From IMG/VR virus record IMGVR_UViG_3300033144_005525, positions 63,402 to 127,401 of that record: a stretch of DNA of 64,000 nt; one strand, 5' to 3'. Of this stretch, positions 29,533-39,000 are shown one piece after another. Made by a program: the position numbers and the translations under genes. The DNA is from a virus. Within the stretch, counting starts at the first letter, position 1; each line of letters starts with the position of its first letter. Under the pieces are notes generated by a model. The model saw only the letters and a program-made list of their open reading frames with translations. It searched no databases and had not been told where the DNA came from.

Positions 29533-31748
29533 GGAACTCGGTCAGTGCAGGGGAACCAGTCATCAACTCCGTGGACAAAGACCCCTTCTACAAGACCAAC
29601 GGCATCCTGAAGGGAGCCTTCCAGAAGAACATCCGCTTGATGGCTGGTCAGATCTCGATGACCAACTGTCGTGGAATCATCTGGGTCAACTTCAATCCAA
29701 AACGCTTCAGCAACATAAAGGAAGAAGACAGCTTCCGGGACGGGCACACAGTTTACCTACTGGAGTGCGGTCATTTGTTCAAAGCGGGGAAGAGTACGAC
29801 CCACGATGTCGGGAAGTGCATCCCCTGCAACCACTGTGGGGGAGAAGATGCCTACCGTAGCTTCGAGCACGAGTGGAGCCACATCATCTTCAAGTCCAAT
29901 CCACATCTATGGCAGATGTTCATCACCAACTACCTGAAGACCCTAGAACAAGAAGGGTACGAGGTAAGCAATATCCCAGGACTCAGGAACTTCCTGCACC
30001 TGGTGATCAACTCCTTCGACGACATCAGATCCAACAGCCTGTGGGAACGGGTCTATGCCGGGTCAGCCGACTTCATCTGGAAGAAGTGGAAGAGGTTGTG
30101 CGAAGAGGACAGTGATCTAAACGAGAACTTCATCTCCTGGATCTTCGGTGTTGCCTTGGACACCGACAACCTCAACACCCAGGACGGCCCTTTCTCAGAC
30201 CTCATACCCGTCATGATAGAGGCCACAGATCGAGTCCGCGGCAAGGGCACCACCAACATGCTCACGATAGTTAGGTGGGCTCTGGACAGGTGTGTTAAAA
30301 GACTGCTTCGAAATCCACCCCCGCAAGGGAAACAAGGTGGAGACGACGAGCAGGGGGGACAGGATGCTGCGGATGCTGCTACGGATGATGAGTCCGAAGG
30401 CTCGAGCTCGGGAAAAAGCGGAGAGAGCGAGTCAAGCGATTCAGAATCTGAAGATCAAGGTCAAGATCCAGGAAGTGCGGGATCTGATTCGGGAGAGGGA
30501 CAACAGGATGATGGATGTTCGGGCACAGATGCGTCCGAAGACAGCCCGCCCTTCGACCAGACCCGTGCTCTGAAGGGATTGACCTTCGGTTCAGGTCCAT
30601 TGCAAGAGGACCAAGACCACCATGTCCCTGACTCCACAGATAGAGACCCAAGCTCACAGGCAAACAGAGCTGCCGTCGGTAAGGCCTTGTCCGCCAACCT
30701 AGAAGAGGAAGACCAACAAACAGTGGTCTTGGGTGATGTGGACGACGACATGCAGCAGCAGGTCACCAGGCTGCTGAATTCTGTGAGGCCACAGAACGCC
30801 CAGTACTTCCTTCTTGCAGATGCCAAAGCGAAGATCCTCTTGGTTGATGTGGATCCAGAGAACATCAGCAAGGAGGAGGAGATAGAGATCTCCCCAGAGA
30901 ACAAGATAGCCATCAACAGGATGAGGGCTGCGTTCTCTAGAGTGATGGGTAGACAGAGCAACAAGATGTCTGACTCTGGGCTCATCGTGGACCCACAGAC
31001 TGCCATCCAGCACCGTATCAACCCGAACGAGATAGATCTCTTCGAGGAGGAAGTACTCAACAAGGGTTTTGCCTACCTCACTCTCTGCGACATGTCTGGG
31101 TCCATGCAGGGAAATAGGTTCCATCAGGTGTGCGTCGGCTCTCAGATGCTCAAGTCCGCTCTGGACTATCCGTTCGTGGAAGACCACCTGTGGGGATTCC
31201 GAGGAGCTATCGACGAAGGCAGACACCACCACAGCTACGGATCGCAGCAGAGTATCAAGCTCCTTCTGAGAGGAGGAGAGATCTGGATCTACAAGTACGA
31301 CAGGAACTGCAAGGGCTATATCGGTAGAGCTCGAGGACGCTACCAAGACGGACGTAGTCACGATGTCAAGGTTGAGTGTGGTGGACTAACCCCCATGAAC
31401 TCAGCCATCCATGTGGCTGCCAAGTTCATGCTAACGAAAGTCCCTGCAGGAATGGCCAAGAGGATCTTCCTCCTGACTGATGGCTACCCGACACACGTAA
31501 AGACCAGTGGGCGTGACATGGGCAAGAAGATGCTCATCGACTTCACTGCCAAAGAAGTTAGAAACGCACGACAGAAGGGGGTGCAGATCTACACGTTCGT
31601 CATGGGTAATGACATCGATGATACCGCCGCTCTGCAGATGTTTGGGCCCAAGAGGTACTGGGAGAGGATCGACGATAAGCAATCCATCGACAAAGCGTTG
31701 ATGTCCATTGTCCTTCGAGAGTTCACCAAATACTTGAGGAGCAAGTAA
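29529..31748 (+). CDS. VWA-domain partner with N-terminal HExxH motif
   Basis: 739 residues. N-terminal part: a zinc-ribbon-like set (C80-x-H82, C97, C100, C103) followed by HEWSH (114-118), a metallopeptidase-type HExxH as in the DUF2201-like relatives. Residues about 255-380 are a long, low-complexity acidic Ser/Gln/Asp linker. The C-terminal VWA domain has the MIDAS DMSGSM (D521, S523, S525), and later LTDGYPTH and FVMGNDIDD. Built like CobT/NorD-type partners of MoxR ATPases. Overlaps both neighbours, so all three genes are coupled. Confidence 0.8.
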   Translation: MRNSVSAGEPVINSVDKDPFYKTNGILKGAFQKNIRLMAGQISMTNCRGIIWVNFNPKRFSNIKEEDSFRDGHTVYLLECGHLFKAGKSTTHDVGKCIPCNHCGGEDAYRSFEHEWSHIIFKSNPHLWQMFITNYLKTLEQEGYEVSNIPGLRNFLHLVINSFDDIRSNSLWERVYAGSADFIWKKWKRLCEEDSDLNENFISWIFGVALDTDNLNTQDGPFSDLIPVMIEATDRVRGKGTTNMLTIVRWALDRCVKRLLRNPPPQGKQGGDDEQGGQDAADAATDDESEGSSSGKSGESESSDSESEDQGQDPGSAGSDSGEGQQDDGCSGTDASEDSPPFDQTRALKGLTFGSGPLQEDQDHHVPDSTDRDPSSQANRAAVGKALSANLEEEDQQTVVLGDVDDDMQQQVTRLLNSVRPQNAQYFLLADAKAKILLVDVDPENISKEEEIEISPENKIAINRMRAAFSRVMGRQSNKMSDSGLIVDPQTAIQHRINPNEIDLFEEEVLNKGFAYLTLCDMSGSMQGNRFHQVCVGSQMLKSALDYPFVEDHLWGFRGAIDEGRHHHSYGSQQSIKLLLRGGEIWIYKYDRNCKGYIGRARGRYQDGRSHDVKVECGGLTPMNSAIHVAAKFMLTKVPAGMAKRIFLLTDGYPTHVKTSGRDMGKKMLIDFTAKEVRNARQKGVQIYTFVMGNDIDDTAALQMFGPKRYWERIDDKQSIDKALMSIVLREFTKYLRSK

Positions 31749-32839
31749 TGGATATCGAGATGGGCAAACTACGGTGTGACAGGAACCAGCTAATCAAACT
31801 GGTCAAAGCCGTAGTGGAGATCGAACCAGAGAGAGTTCACGTCATGGCTCGAGCACACACTCTCACTCTGCATGCGTCCAACGATGCAGTTGGCTATGGC
31901 GAGAGCAATGCAATAGACCACATCCTAGTTCGGATCCCGTACCTCGGTCCTGATTACCAAGCCTTCGTGGATTCCGACAAGATAGTGGAAGCCTTCAAGA
32001 AGGTCGGCAAGATCACCACACTGCCGACAGGCGGGAAGCCCTTGTCCTTCGTGGATGCTCCATCCCCCATAAAGAAGGAGGTGAAGGTTCAGTATGATCC
32101 AGAGGAGCTGGTCGATGTTCTGAAGTTCCTCCTGGCTGTGGACATCTCAAGTTGCGGGCTACTCAAGTACAAAGGGGTTGTCTTCAACTGCGGTGAGATG
32201 CTGACCACATGTGGCCACGTCATACACGTCCAGGAGAACATGCCCCACCTGACAGAGGAACCAATGCTGCTGGGCATGTATGGGGCAAAGAGCTTCTACA
32301 AGGCCATGAAGGCTTTGGAGTCTTTCTGTGTTCGTGGGGTCTTCAAACAGAGAAAGAGTTCCCTGGGGACTCTGTACTTCGAGGCAGAGGACGAGAGTGG
32401 AATAGACGTGCGTCTGTACAGCGCTCCACGCACCCAAACGGACAGGATGGGGGAGGTACGGGACACATTACCCATCACGGGGGACTCCATAACCTTCGTT
32501 GTTCACGAGCCCTTCATCAAAGAAGTGGCCAAGCACATCTGCAAGAAGGACGAAGAAGATGCGTACCTACACCTAAAGACAGGAACGTCTCTGCACTACT
32601 ACTCGGAGGGGCGGTCGTACAAAGGTGAGTTGCCGATGATCCGCTCTATGTCTAACCCGACTGACGTGGATCTTTGCATCTCTGCAAAGTACCTACTGGA
32701 GGCATTAAATAGGTCCGACGCCACCGTGCAGTTCATCGTGCCACGTCCCAATAGCCTGTCCCCTATCTACGTGAACTGCAGAGAAGGGCGGTTTGCCATC
32801 ATAGCTATTGTGGCTCCGAAGGAAGTGGATCCAGAATGA
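31748..32839 (+). CDS. DnaN-like DNA polymerase sliding clamp
   Basis: 363 residues, the normal length of a bacterial beta clamp. The three-fold pattern is seen in the order of strands and helices: RNQLIKLVKAVVEIE at the start of domain I, FVDSDKIVEAFKKVGK, domain II around PEELVDVLKFLLAVDIS, and the family-like end YLLEALNRSDATVQFIV, SPIYVNC, FAIIAIVAP. That end parallels the beta-clamp C-terminus (YLxDALxxL, SPxxI, YxxMPMR), with the last motif changed. The call is from pattern, not alignment. It follows the VWA gene with a one-base overlap. Confidence 0.6.
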   Translation: MDIEMGKLRCDRNQLIKLVKAVVEIEPERVHVMARAHTLTLHASNDAVGYGESNAIDHILVRIPYLGPDYQAFVDSDKIVEAFKKVGKITTLPTGGKPLSFVDAPSPIKKEVKVQYDPEELVDVLKFLLAVDISSCGLLKYKGVVFNCGEMLTTCGHVIHVQENMPHLTEEPMLLGMYGAKSFYKAMKALESFCVRGVFKQRKSSLGTLYFEAEDESGIDVRLYSAPRTQTDRMGEVRDTLPITGDSITFVVHEPFIKEVAKHICKKDEEDAYLHLKTGTSLHYYSEGRSYKGELPMIRSMSNPTDVDLCISAKYLLEALNRSDATVQFIVPRPNSLSPIYVNCREGRFAIIAIVAPKEVDPE

Positions 32840-32843
32840 TGGC

Positions 32844-32921
32844 ATGGACATCCTAGACAAGCTGGCGGACTGGTTCCTGGCTTTCCTCAGGCTCCTGGCC
32901 CACCTAGTGGGTGGGGAGTAA
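32844..32921 (+). CDS. Tiny amphipathic peptide
   Basis: 25 residues (MDILDKLADWFLAFLRLLAH...), one amphipathic helix. Starts 4 bases after the clamp stop and ends 6 bases before the terminator. Toxin-like or membrane-active peptides have this form, but size alone makes the call weak. Confidence 0.35.
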   Translation: MDILDKLADWFLAFLRLLAHLVGGE

Positions 32922-32927
32922 CTCTTC

Positions 32928-32948
32928 AAGCGGCTTCGGCCGCTTCTT
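32928..32948. terminator. Bidirectional terminator between the two genome halves
   Basis: AAGCGGC / GCCGCTT around a TTCG tetraloop, with CTT after it on one strand and GAAGAG before it on the other. Lies exactly where plus-strand and late minus-strand transcription converge. Confidence 0.8.
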
Positions 32949-32950
32949 AG

Positions 32951-33310
32951 CTAGCTGGGGAGATTGAAATCTCCCGTGTCCTCTTCTTCGAAGTCCTTGC
33001 GTCTCCCGTTGTTGTTGGTGGGAGCTCGACGAGCATTTGGGAAGGCTTTGCTCTGCCACTTGAAGCAAAGATAGAAATTCCCAAGGATTAGAGCATTTGC
33101 TCCTGCAAGGATCCCGGCGATCCACTGCGGATCGTTACGTAGGAAAAGAAAAGTGCTCGCATTGGTGTAAATCGGAAACCCAACCAACCCACAGATAGCG
33201 AGACTCAAAGGAGCTCCTCGCCTACGCCAAGAGAGCCAGAAGTAAATTCCTACTGGCACCCATCCGACTACCAACACGGCGGTGATGGCTACAGCTATCC
33301 AGTTGAACAC
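32951..33310 (-). CDS. Membrane protein, probable lysis cassette
   Basis: 119 residues with three hydrophobic segments (IAVAITAVLVVGWVPVGIYF, LSLAICGLVGFPIY, WIAGILAGANALILGNFYL) and a charged C-terminus. Together with the next two membrane genes it lies at the end of the late operon, the usual place for holins. No endolysin is visible in the window. Confidence 0.6.
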   Translation of the reverse strand: MFNWIAVAITAVLVVGWVPVGIYFWLSWRRRGAPLSLAICGLVGFPIYTNASTFLFLRNDPQWIAGILAGANALILGNFYLCFKWQSKAFPNARRAPTNNNGRRKDFEEEDTGDFNLPS

Positions 33311-33319
33311 TAGAACAGT

Positions 33320-33547
33320 TTACTTGATGGCCTTCAGAGCGGGAAATTCTCTCTCCAACTCTGTGGATGGCCTACCGTATTTGACCTTGTGCATTTCGTT
33401 TGCACACTCTGCCCCAACGGCTACATGACGTTCTGATTCGTCATGCCACTCTTTGCTGCGATGGCGGCTGCGGTACTCGTGGTAGATCAGGAGAGACAGG
33501 AGCACTACAACGGGAATCAGGGAGCCAAGAAGTTGCCACGGCATCAA
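33320..33547 (-). CDS. Small membrane protein, probable lysis cassette
   Basis: 75 residues: one N-terminal span (LLGSLIPVVVLLSLLIY) and a charged soluble tail. The topology is that of a class III holin or an inner-membrane spanin component. ATGA overlap with the upstream gene (33544-33774). Confidence 0.55.
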   Translation of the reverse strand: MMPWQLLGSLIPVVVLLSLLIYHEYRSRHRSKEWHDESERHVAVGAECANEMHKVKYGRPSTELEREFPALKAIK

Positions 33548-33774
33548 TCATCCTCCTGTGGATCTACTACACCGGATACTTCATCTACTATATGTGATGG
33601 AACGGCCACCCCGTTGTCGGAAGTTAGCACCTTTACCAGAACAGCAAGCACCACGTTAGTTCGCTTGTGTGCTTCGTAGATGAGGTCACTCTTCTTATCT
33701 TGCCTGTACATCAGCCACAGACAAACAAAGATCGGAAACCCTAGAGCCTGGATTATCTGAACAGCCGATTCCAT
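33544..33774 (-). CDS. Holin-like protein, YvrJ/BhlA type
   Basis: 76 residues. IIQALGFPIFVCLWLMYR at the N-terminus is the pattern of YvrJ/BhlA-like small holin-associated proteins, followed by a charged helix. Coupled to the downstream gene by ATGA. Confidence 0.6.
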   Translation of the reverse strand: MESAVQIIQALGFPIFVCLWLMYRQDKKSDLIYEAHKRTNVVLAVLVKVLTSDNGVAVPSHIVDEVSGVVDPQEDD

Positions 33775-33786
33775 AACTCGTCCCCC

Positions 33787-33827
33787 AAAAAGAGTGGCCC
33801 GACCCGGGGGCTGGTCCGAGCCGGGCC
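33787..33827 (-). terminator. Intrinsic terminator on the late strand
   Basis: On the minus strand GGCCCGG...CGGGTCGGGCC is followed by ACTCTTTTT. It separates the virion genes from the membrane-protein cluster. Confidence 0.75.
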
Positions 33828-33880
33828 GGTTACCTTCGTGCCATCCGGGAGGTCCGAAGCGGCGGGAAGGTGACTGCCTA

Positions 33881-35215
33881 TCAAGGCATGAAGGCGCGAG
33901 CTAGAGCGACCTTCTCCTGAGCTGGAGCTGGCTGCCCCTGCTGCTGTTGTCCTTGCTGATCCTTCTGTTGATCTGCAGGACTCTTGGCGTTGGGTGAGTT
34001 CGGATTCGTGGGCTTGTTGAACGGCTGCGGGGTGTTCATGGCCTTGATGGCCTCGTCCAGAGTGGCCGAATCCGCCTTCTGCATCTCTGCGACGAACTTC
34101 TGCACCTGAGCAGGGTCGTTCATCTGAATACCTGTCTGCTGCTCGATCTCCTCGAGCTTCGGGGCCCAGCGAGCCATGGTCTCCGGATCCACGCTCGGGT
34201 CGACTTGCTGGATCTTCTGGTCGGGAGGCACTGGGGGCTGAGCTTCGCCCATTGGGCCAGACTCGGGGCCCATTCCACCAGCTTCGGGGCCCATGCCGCC
34301 CATGCCCATCTCTGAGCCTGCGTCCGGATGCCTGGCAGCCTCCACGAGCTCCATCATGTTGCCCTGGGCCGACGGAGGTGTCTGGGAAGGCGCCATGGGA
34401 GACGGCTTGTAGCGGTTGGCAGGAGACTGCTGGACGGCGGCTCCGGGCATGGGAGCCATCCCACCCTGAGCTGGGTCCGGGGGAGGCATGGCAGGCATAG
34501 CGGCGTCCTGAGCCCCTCCCATACCACCAGCCGCTGGGTTGCCTCCACCAGCACCCATCAAAGCAACCTTGACCAGCTCCAGGTCGGGCACCCAGTTGCG
34601 CTCAGCCAGCTTGCGGAGCACCAGATCCTGGATGTCAATGTGAAAAGAGCTAGCCGTCTTGACAAGCTCAGCTGGCCCATGACCCGCGGCACAAGAATAG
34701 AGAGACAGGGTGTCCTCGTCCAACCGGTGACCTGCAGCTACCTTCTGCAGGTCGTGGTCCAGGAGAGTGTAGAACCGGGCCTCTAGCAGAGCGTCATCTG
34801 CATTGAGGCCTAGTACTCCCGCCGCCTTGTGAAACACGGTCTCATCGACAGGAAGGCTGCCGCCCCAGCGAGAGAATACGGCAGTTGCTAGTTCTTGATC
34901 CATGATTCCAGCCCTCTTTTCCTTCTGGCTGATTCGTCCGGCTGCGAGTCCTGCTCCACCAGCTCCTACAGAACCTACAGCGATACCTTTACGGTAACCC
35001 TTGCCTATTCTGTACTTCTCATTACTCCAAGCATCCATCTGCTCCATCTTCTTCTTGATGGATGCTATCGCGGACGGATCGTTAGTAGCTGCCTCAACAC
35101 TCTCCCTCACACCGATGGGATGAGGCTTCTTGGCAGCTGGAGGAGGTGGACCAACTACTCGCTTTGCCTTGCCAACAACTGTTCGGAGACCTTGCGCGAA
35201 AGGTTTAATGTCCAT
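33881..35215 (-). CDS. Virion-associated protein with Gly/Met/Pro-rich linker
   Basis: 444 residues. N-terminal basic region with a glycine-zipper segment (AVGSVGAGGAGLAAGR), a helical middle (about 105-215), a low-complexity Gly/Met/Pro-rich linker (about 220-330) and a helical C-terminus ending in a Gln-rich tail. It carries several K-x-A motifs (LQKVAAG, LVKTASS, LVKVALM, EKVALA) shared with other late proteins. The late position suggests a tail or internal virion protein; no exact role. Confidence 0.55.
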   Translation of the reverse strand: MDIKPFAQGLRTVVGKAKRVVGPPPPAAKKPHPIGVRESVEAATNDPSAIASIKKKMEQMDAWSNEKYRIGKGYRKGIAVGSVGAGGAGLAAGRISQKEKRAGIMDQELATAVFSRWGGSLPVDETVFHKAAGVLGLNADDALLEARFYTLLDHDLQKVAAGHRLDEDTLSLYSCAAGHGPAELVKTASSFHIDIQDLVLRKLAERNWVPDLELVKVALMGAGGGNPAAGGMGGAQDAAMPAMPPPDPAQGGMAPMPGAAVQQSPANRYKPSPMAPSQTPPSAQGNMMELVEAARHPDAGSEMGMGGMGPEAGGMGPESGPMGEAQPPVPPDQKIQQVDPSVDPETMARWAPKLEEIEQQTGIQMNDPAQVQKFVAEMQKADSATLDEAIKAMNTPQPFNKPTNPNSPNAKSPADQQKDQQGQQQQGQPAPAQEKVALARAFMP

Positions 35216-35284
35216 CGATTCCAGCCCCTTGCAGGTAGTGAGTTACTAAATTAGTACCAACTAGTAACTAATTAGTAATCGGAC
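35216..35284 (-). promoter_or_regulatory. AT-rich inverted repeats before a late gene
   Basis: TTACTAAATTAGTA at 35243-35256 and TAGTAACTAATTAGTAA at 35262-35278 form overlapping inverted and direct repeats. This is the most AT-rich spot of the late block, in the gap after the tail tube gene, and could be a promoter or a processing site. Confidence 0.45.
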
Positions 35285-36004
35285 CTAGAAGCCCGAGACG
35301 GGGTTGAAGTCACCGCTGACGAGAGCCAGCGAGCTCACTGCGACCGGAACACCACGCTCGAACTGCATGGCAGCGTTCTCCTGGATCACAGTCCCGCCGG
35401 CGTCGGTGGCGATGGTGTGGGAGGGGATGTAGGCCTCTTCCAGGTAGATGGCCCCAACCGTGTCCTCGTTGGTGTCCCGGAAGTACATCAGGAGGCCGAT
35501 CGGCTGAGAGAACAGGTCCGAAGCGAGGTTCAGGAAGATGTTCTCGTAGCCTGCCGGGATCTTGACGTTGTGTGGGTTGGCGACAGTCGCCGGCGCCACG
35601 TTCTGGAAGACGAACGGGACGATGGTGGGCGGAAGGAGGTCCTGGTAGTAGGCGTAGAGCATCCGGAGGAGACTCGGCCCGTGATACATGACCCTGGACA
35701 GGGACACCTGGCCGACTGTACGACCAGAGATGAAGTAGGACCGCTCCGACCCAACTTCCCAGAACCGAGCAAACGACCGGTTGTGGGAGAGGTTGATGTT
35801 CTGGACCACGCCGATGGGCATGGCGAAGTCTTTGCCTGAGCCCTCCACCGACAGTGCTGCCGCAACCCCTGTAGCACCGCCTACATTGGCCAACCGAGGA
35901 GGCCCGGCTGCCAACATGGTGAATGCGGCGGACATGAACTGACCGTCCACCAGACCGCCTTGAACGTAGCGGTTGTATGGCTGCCATTCGCTGAGCTTTG
36001 CCAT
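35285..36004 (-). CDS. Tail tube protein
   Basis: 239 residues. It follows the sheath gene by 19 bases, the usual order, and has tube-like features: a beta-rich core (FAMPIGVVQNINLSHN, SYFISGRTVGQVSLSR), a conserved-looking Tyr/Leu-rich helix (GPSLLRMLYAYYQDLLPP) and a DLFSQPIGLLMYFRDTN strand. It would polymerise to form the inner tail tube inside the sheath. AAGGAG is upstream. The identity rests on size, fold pattern and position. Confidence 0.65.
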   Translation of the reverse strand: MAKLSEWQPYNRYVQGGLVDGQFMSAAFTMLAAGPPRLANVGGATGVAAALSVEGSGKDFAMPIGVVQNINLSHNRSFARFWEVGSERSYFISGRTVGQVSLSRVMYHGPSLLRMLYAYYQDLLPPTIVPFVFQNVAPATVANPHNVKIPAGYENIFLNLASDLFSQPIGLLMYFRDTNEDTVGAIYLEEAYIPSHTIATDAGGTVIQENAAMQFERGVPVAVSSLALVSGDFNPVSGF

Positions 36005-36023
36005 TGCTTGTCTCCTTCGGGCC

Positions 36024-39000
36024 TCAGATGACCAGAGTCAGTCGGATGTAGTTTGCCGGGAATGGGACATCCAAGGTCACGTCGACCAGCACGGTGTCCG
36101 GATTGTCTCGGTCCTGGATGAGGTTGTTCAGATCACCTCCCAGGATAACACCACCCTCAGTGAGGAACTGCAGCATTCCCTGAATGACCGTCGAGAGGGT
36201 GTCCAGGAAGGGCTGGGTGATGTTGAACGTACCGATGAAGTTCCGCAGACCTGTCCGCATGAACTTCGCCACGAAATCGACCACCTTGGTGATCGACAGC
36301 TCTCGGGACTCGATGGACGTGATGTCCGTGGAGAGCTGGTGCCGGCTGATGAGAGGGGTGCCGTCGGCATCCTGCATCAGGACGTAGGTGCCACCGGCCG
36401 CCATGATGTTGAGCTGGCGGACGGAGAACGTGTCGTTGGAGCCCTGGACCCCGGTGAACCCGGTCATGGGCAGGTTGGTGAAGCCCTGCTGTGGGGGATT
36501 GAATGCGATCATCCCCGACATGGCTGCACAGGCGTAGTAGGCGTCGATGACCTCATCGAGCCCACTGAGGGAGGCGATGACAGTATCCGGGAAGACCGAG
36601 AAGACCCTCCGGTTCTGGATTCCACCATTCCTGGCAGCAACGCTCGAGGCGACAGCATCCTTGTCCTGGAGCGTAGAGCCGGCGATGAGCAGCTGAGCAC
36701 CACGGACCTTCAGGGACCAGTCCGCATTCAGCACCGTCTCCGTGAGCGGAGTGAGGGTGTAGAAGGCGTCATCGTTGAAGCCCGAGGAGAACGAGACCCT
36801 GAGTGTGGCCAGAGACCCACTGAACGCGGCGACGCTGTACCGACGCAAGGAGCCCGACACAGTGACTTCGATGAACAGGTTTTCGTCTTCGTCGATGGCT
36901 TCGGCCGGGTTGATGCCATTCTCGACCAGAGACGATGACGGATTGACATCCAGCAGAAGCTGGTTGTCCGTGGCTGTGGAGTCCGAGGACAGGCCTGAGG
37001 AGACCACAGTATCGACGGCACGATCTGGGACCGTCGGGTTCTGGAGGAGGATCCTCTCACCCTTCTGATCTGCCCCCGACATGAAGTCGATGTGAGTGCG
37101 GAAGATCTGGAAGACCGTCTCATCGTGCGTGAGAGGCGCAATGGCGTAGACCTCTTGGCTCTCGATGAAGTTGGTGACCTCTGCGTACCCGATTGCTGTT
37201 CCTTCCGGAGCAGCCGCAGTGGCCTCACCCACACCCAGGCCCTTGCAGGCAATTCCTGGAGCGTTGATGAGCTGGAAGAACATCGCCAGACCCAGCGGGT
37301 TGCCCGAATTGATCGGATTGAGAACCGACTGGAGGGTAGTGACGTCACTCAGGGTGATGACTCCCGGAGCGGCTGCACGAGGGGACACATCCAGACGAAG
37401 GGCCGTGTACTGGATGTAGACGTCTGCATCACCGGGACCAAATGGGTCACCTGTGACTGCACTGCGCAGGATCTCCGCACCCACCAGGGCATTGCCCGAC
37501 TGGTCGATCTGGAAGTCTGCGTTGGGACGACCGGAACCGCTGTCGTCCATGTTGCCTGTCGAGAGACCCAAGGCAGAGTATGCCTGGATGTTCACAGTGT
37601 CGTCGATGACCTCGACCCTCGAAGCAGCCCCCTCGAGCGGACTGGTGAGGACCATCCTGTCAAGTAGACCGCCGCCAATGGCGGCCACAGTGAAGCCAAC
37701 AGTGGCGTTGATCTCATCAACAGCGTCATCGAGAGAGTCACTGGTGAACACGACCGTGTAGATCTGGGGACGGTCGTTGAAGCGGAGCTTGAGGATCTGA
37801 GCGGCCAGATTCTCCTCACCGAGGTCCTCGTCCAAAGAGACGAACAGAATATCGGCGTCGTCTACAACCCCAATCGCCGTGGAGGCAGCTCCGATTCGGA
37901 TACCGACCAATGAACCAGAGGCAACAGTGGTGAAGACGAGCTTGTCTACGTTGTTGCTGACGAGGAACGTGGTGGGTAGCGTAGCTCCGTCCCAGTCGGC
38001 GGCGGTGTTGATAGCTGCCAACAGAGTTGCGATGTCTGCGTAGGCTGAGCCGGTGGTGGAGAACGTGAAGGTACGTGTACCAGCCGTCCATGTGACTCCA
38101 CCATCATTGGTCTGCTCAATGACGATGGTTTCGCCAGTGGTCTCGTTGAACGGGAACATCTGCGTGCCACCAGTAATGGCAGCGACGATATCGACGAACT
38201 CGACATCTGAGCCTGTGTCGGAGGCAGCAGCGATCCCCAGAGCAGTGAGTGCAGTGGACGAGGCCTTCAGCTGCAGAACGTGGGAGGCACCAGTGGTATC
38301 CACCGTGAGGCGAAGCTCTCCACCGTCATCCGTGGGAACCACACCAGCGATGTTGGTTCCGATGGCCGATACCACATCGGACATGGCGGCAAAGGGACCA
38401 CCGGTGAAGGTGAATGTGTCCTCACCCTGAGACACACCGTCGATCGTGACCTCGGTGATGAGAGTGAGTCCGGCCAGGGCGAACGGACCACCAGGAGACG
38501 TGGTGCCAACAAGAGTAGCTGCAGTCGCTACTTCTCCACCGATGGAACCTGTGAGTGTGGCTGCAGTCGCTGCGACGTTGTCTTCAGCGATGTTCCGGGC
38601 CTTGAACCAGCCGTAGCGGGGGGCGAACGGAACTCCTGCGAAGAGGGTGTTGAGGTCGCTGTCGTCGTAGACCGCCGTGAGGACGTTGCCATCATCATCG
38701 AAGGTGGACAGGGACGTGTTGATGATGCCGAGCTTGAAGCGACTGGCCTCGACACGCTGAACCTCTGCTGTCGAGTTGGGTCGGGTACCGTCTGCAACGT
38801 AGTAGTCCCCTACCTGAAGATCGATGGACCCAGCACCCGTGAAGATGATGTCCGCAGCGACTGCCTCTGCGTAGAGGTCTGCACTGTTGGAGTCCAGGCC
38901 AATCTGACCGAAGGACATCTCGGTGGTTCCGGACGTCAGGAACGACGCAGATACCGAGTCCTCGAGGTAGACGCCCTGGCTGAAGACGATGAAGGGGGAC

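Noticed and set aside
35310-35987. 225-codon minus-strand frame overlapping the tail tube gene
   Set aside because: Shifted frame of the tail tube gene; very Arg/Pro/His-rich.
35973-36938. 321-codon plus-strand frame inside the sheath region
   Set aside because: Antisense of the sheath gene, whose protein pattern is clear; the plus-strand translation is unlike any protein.
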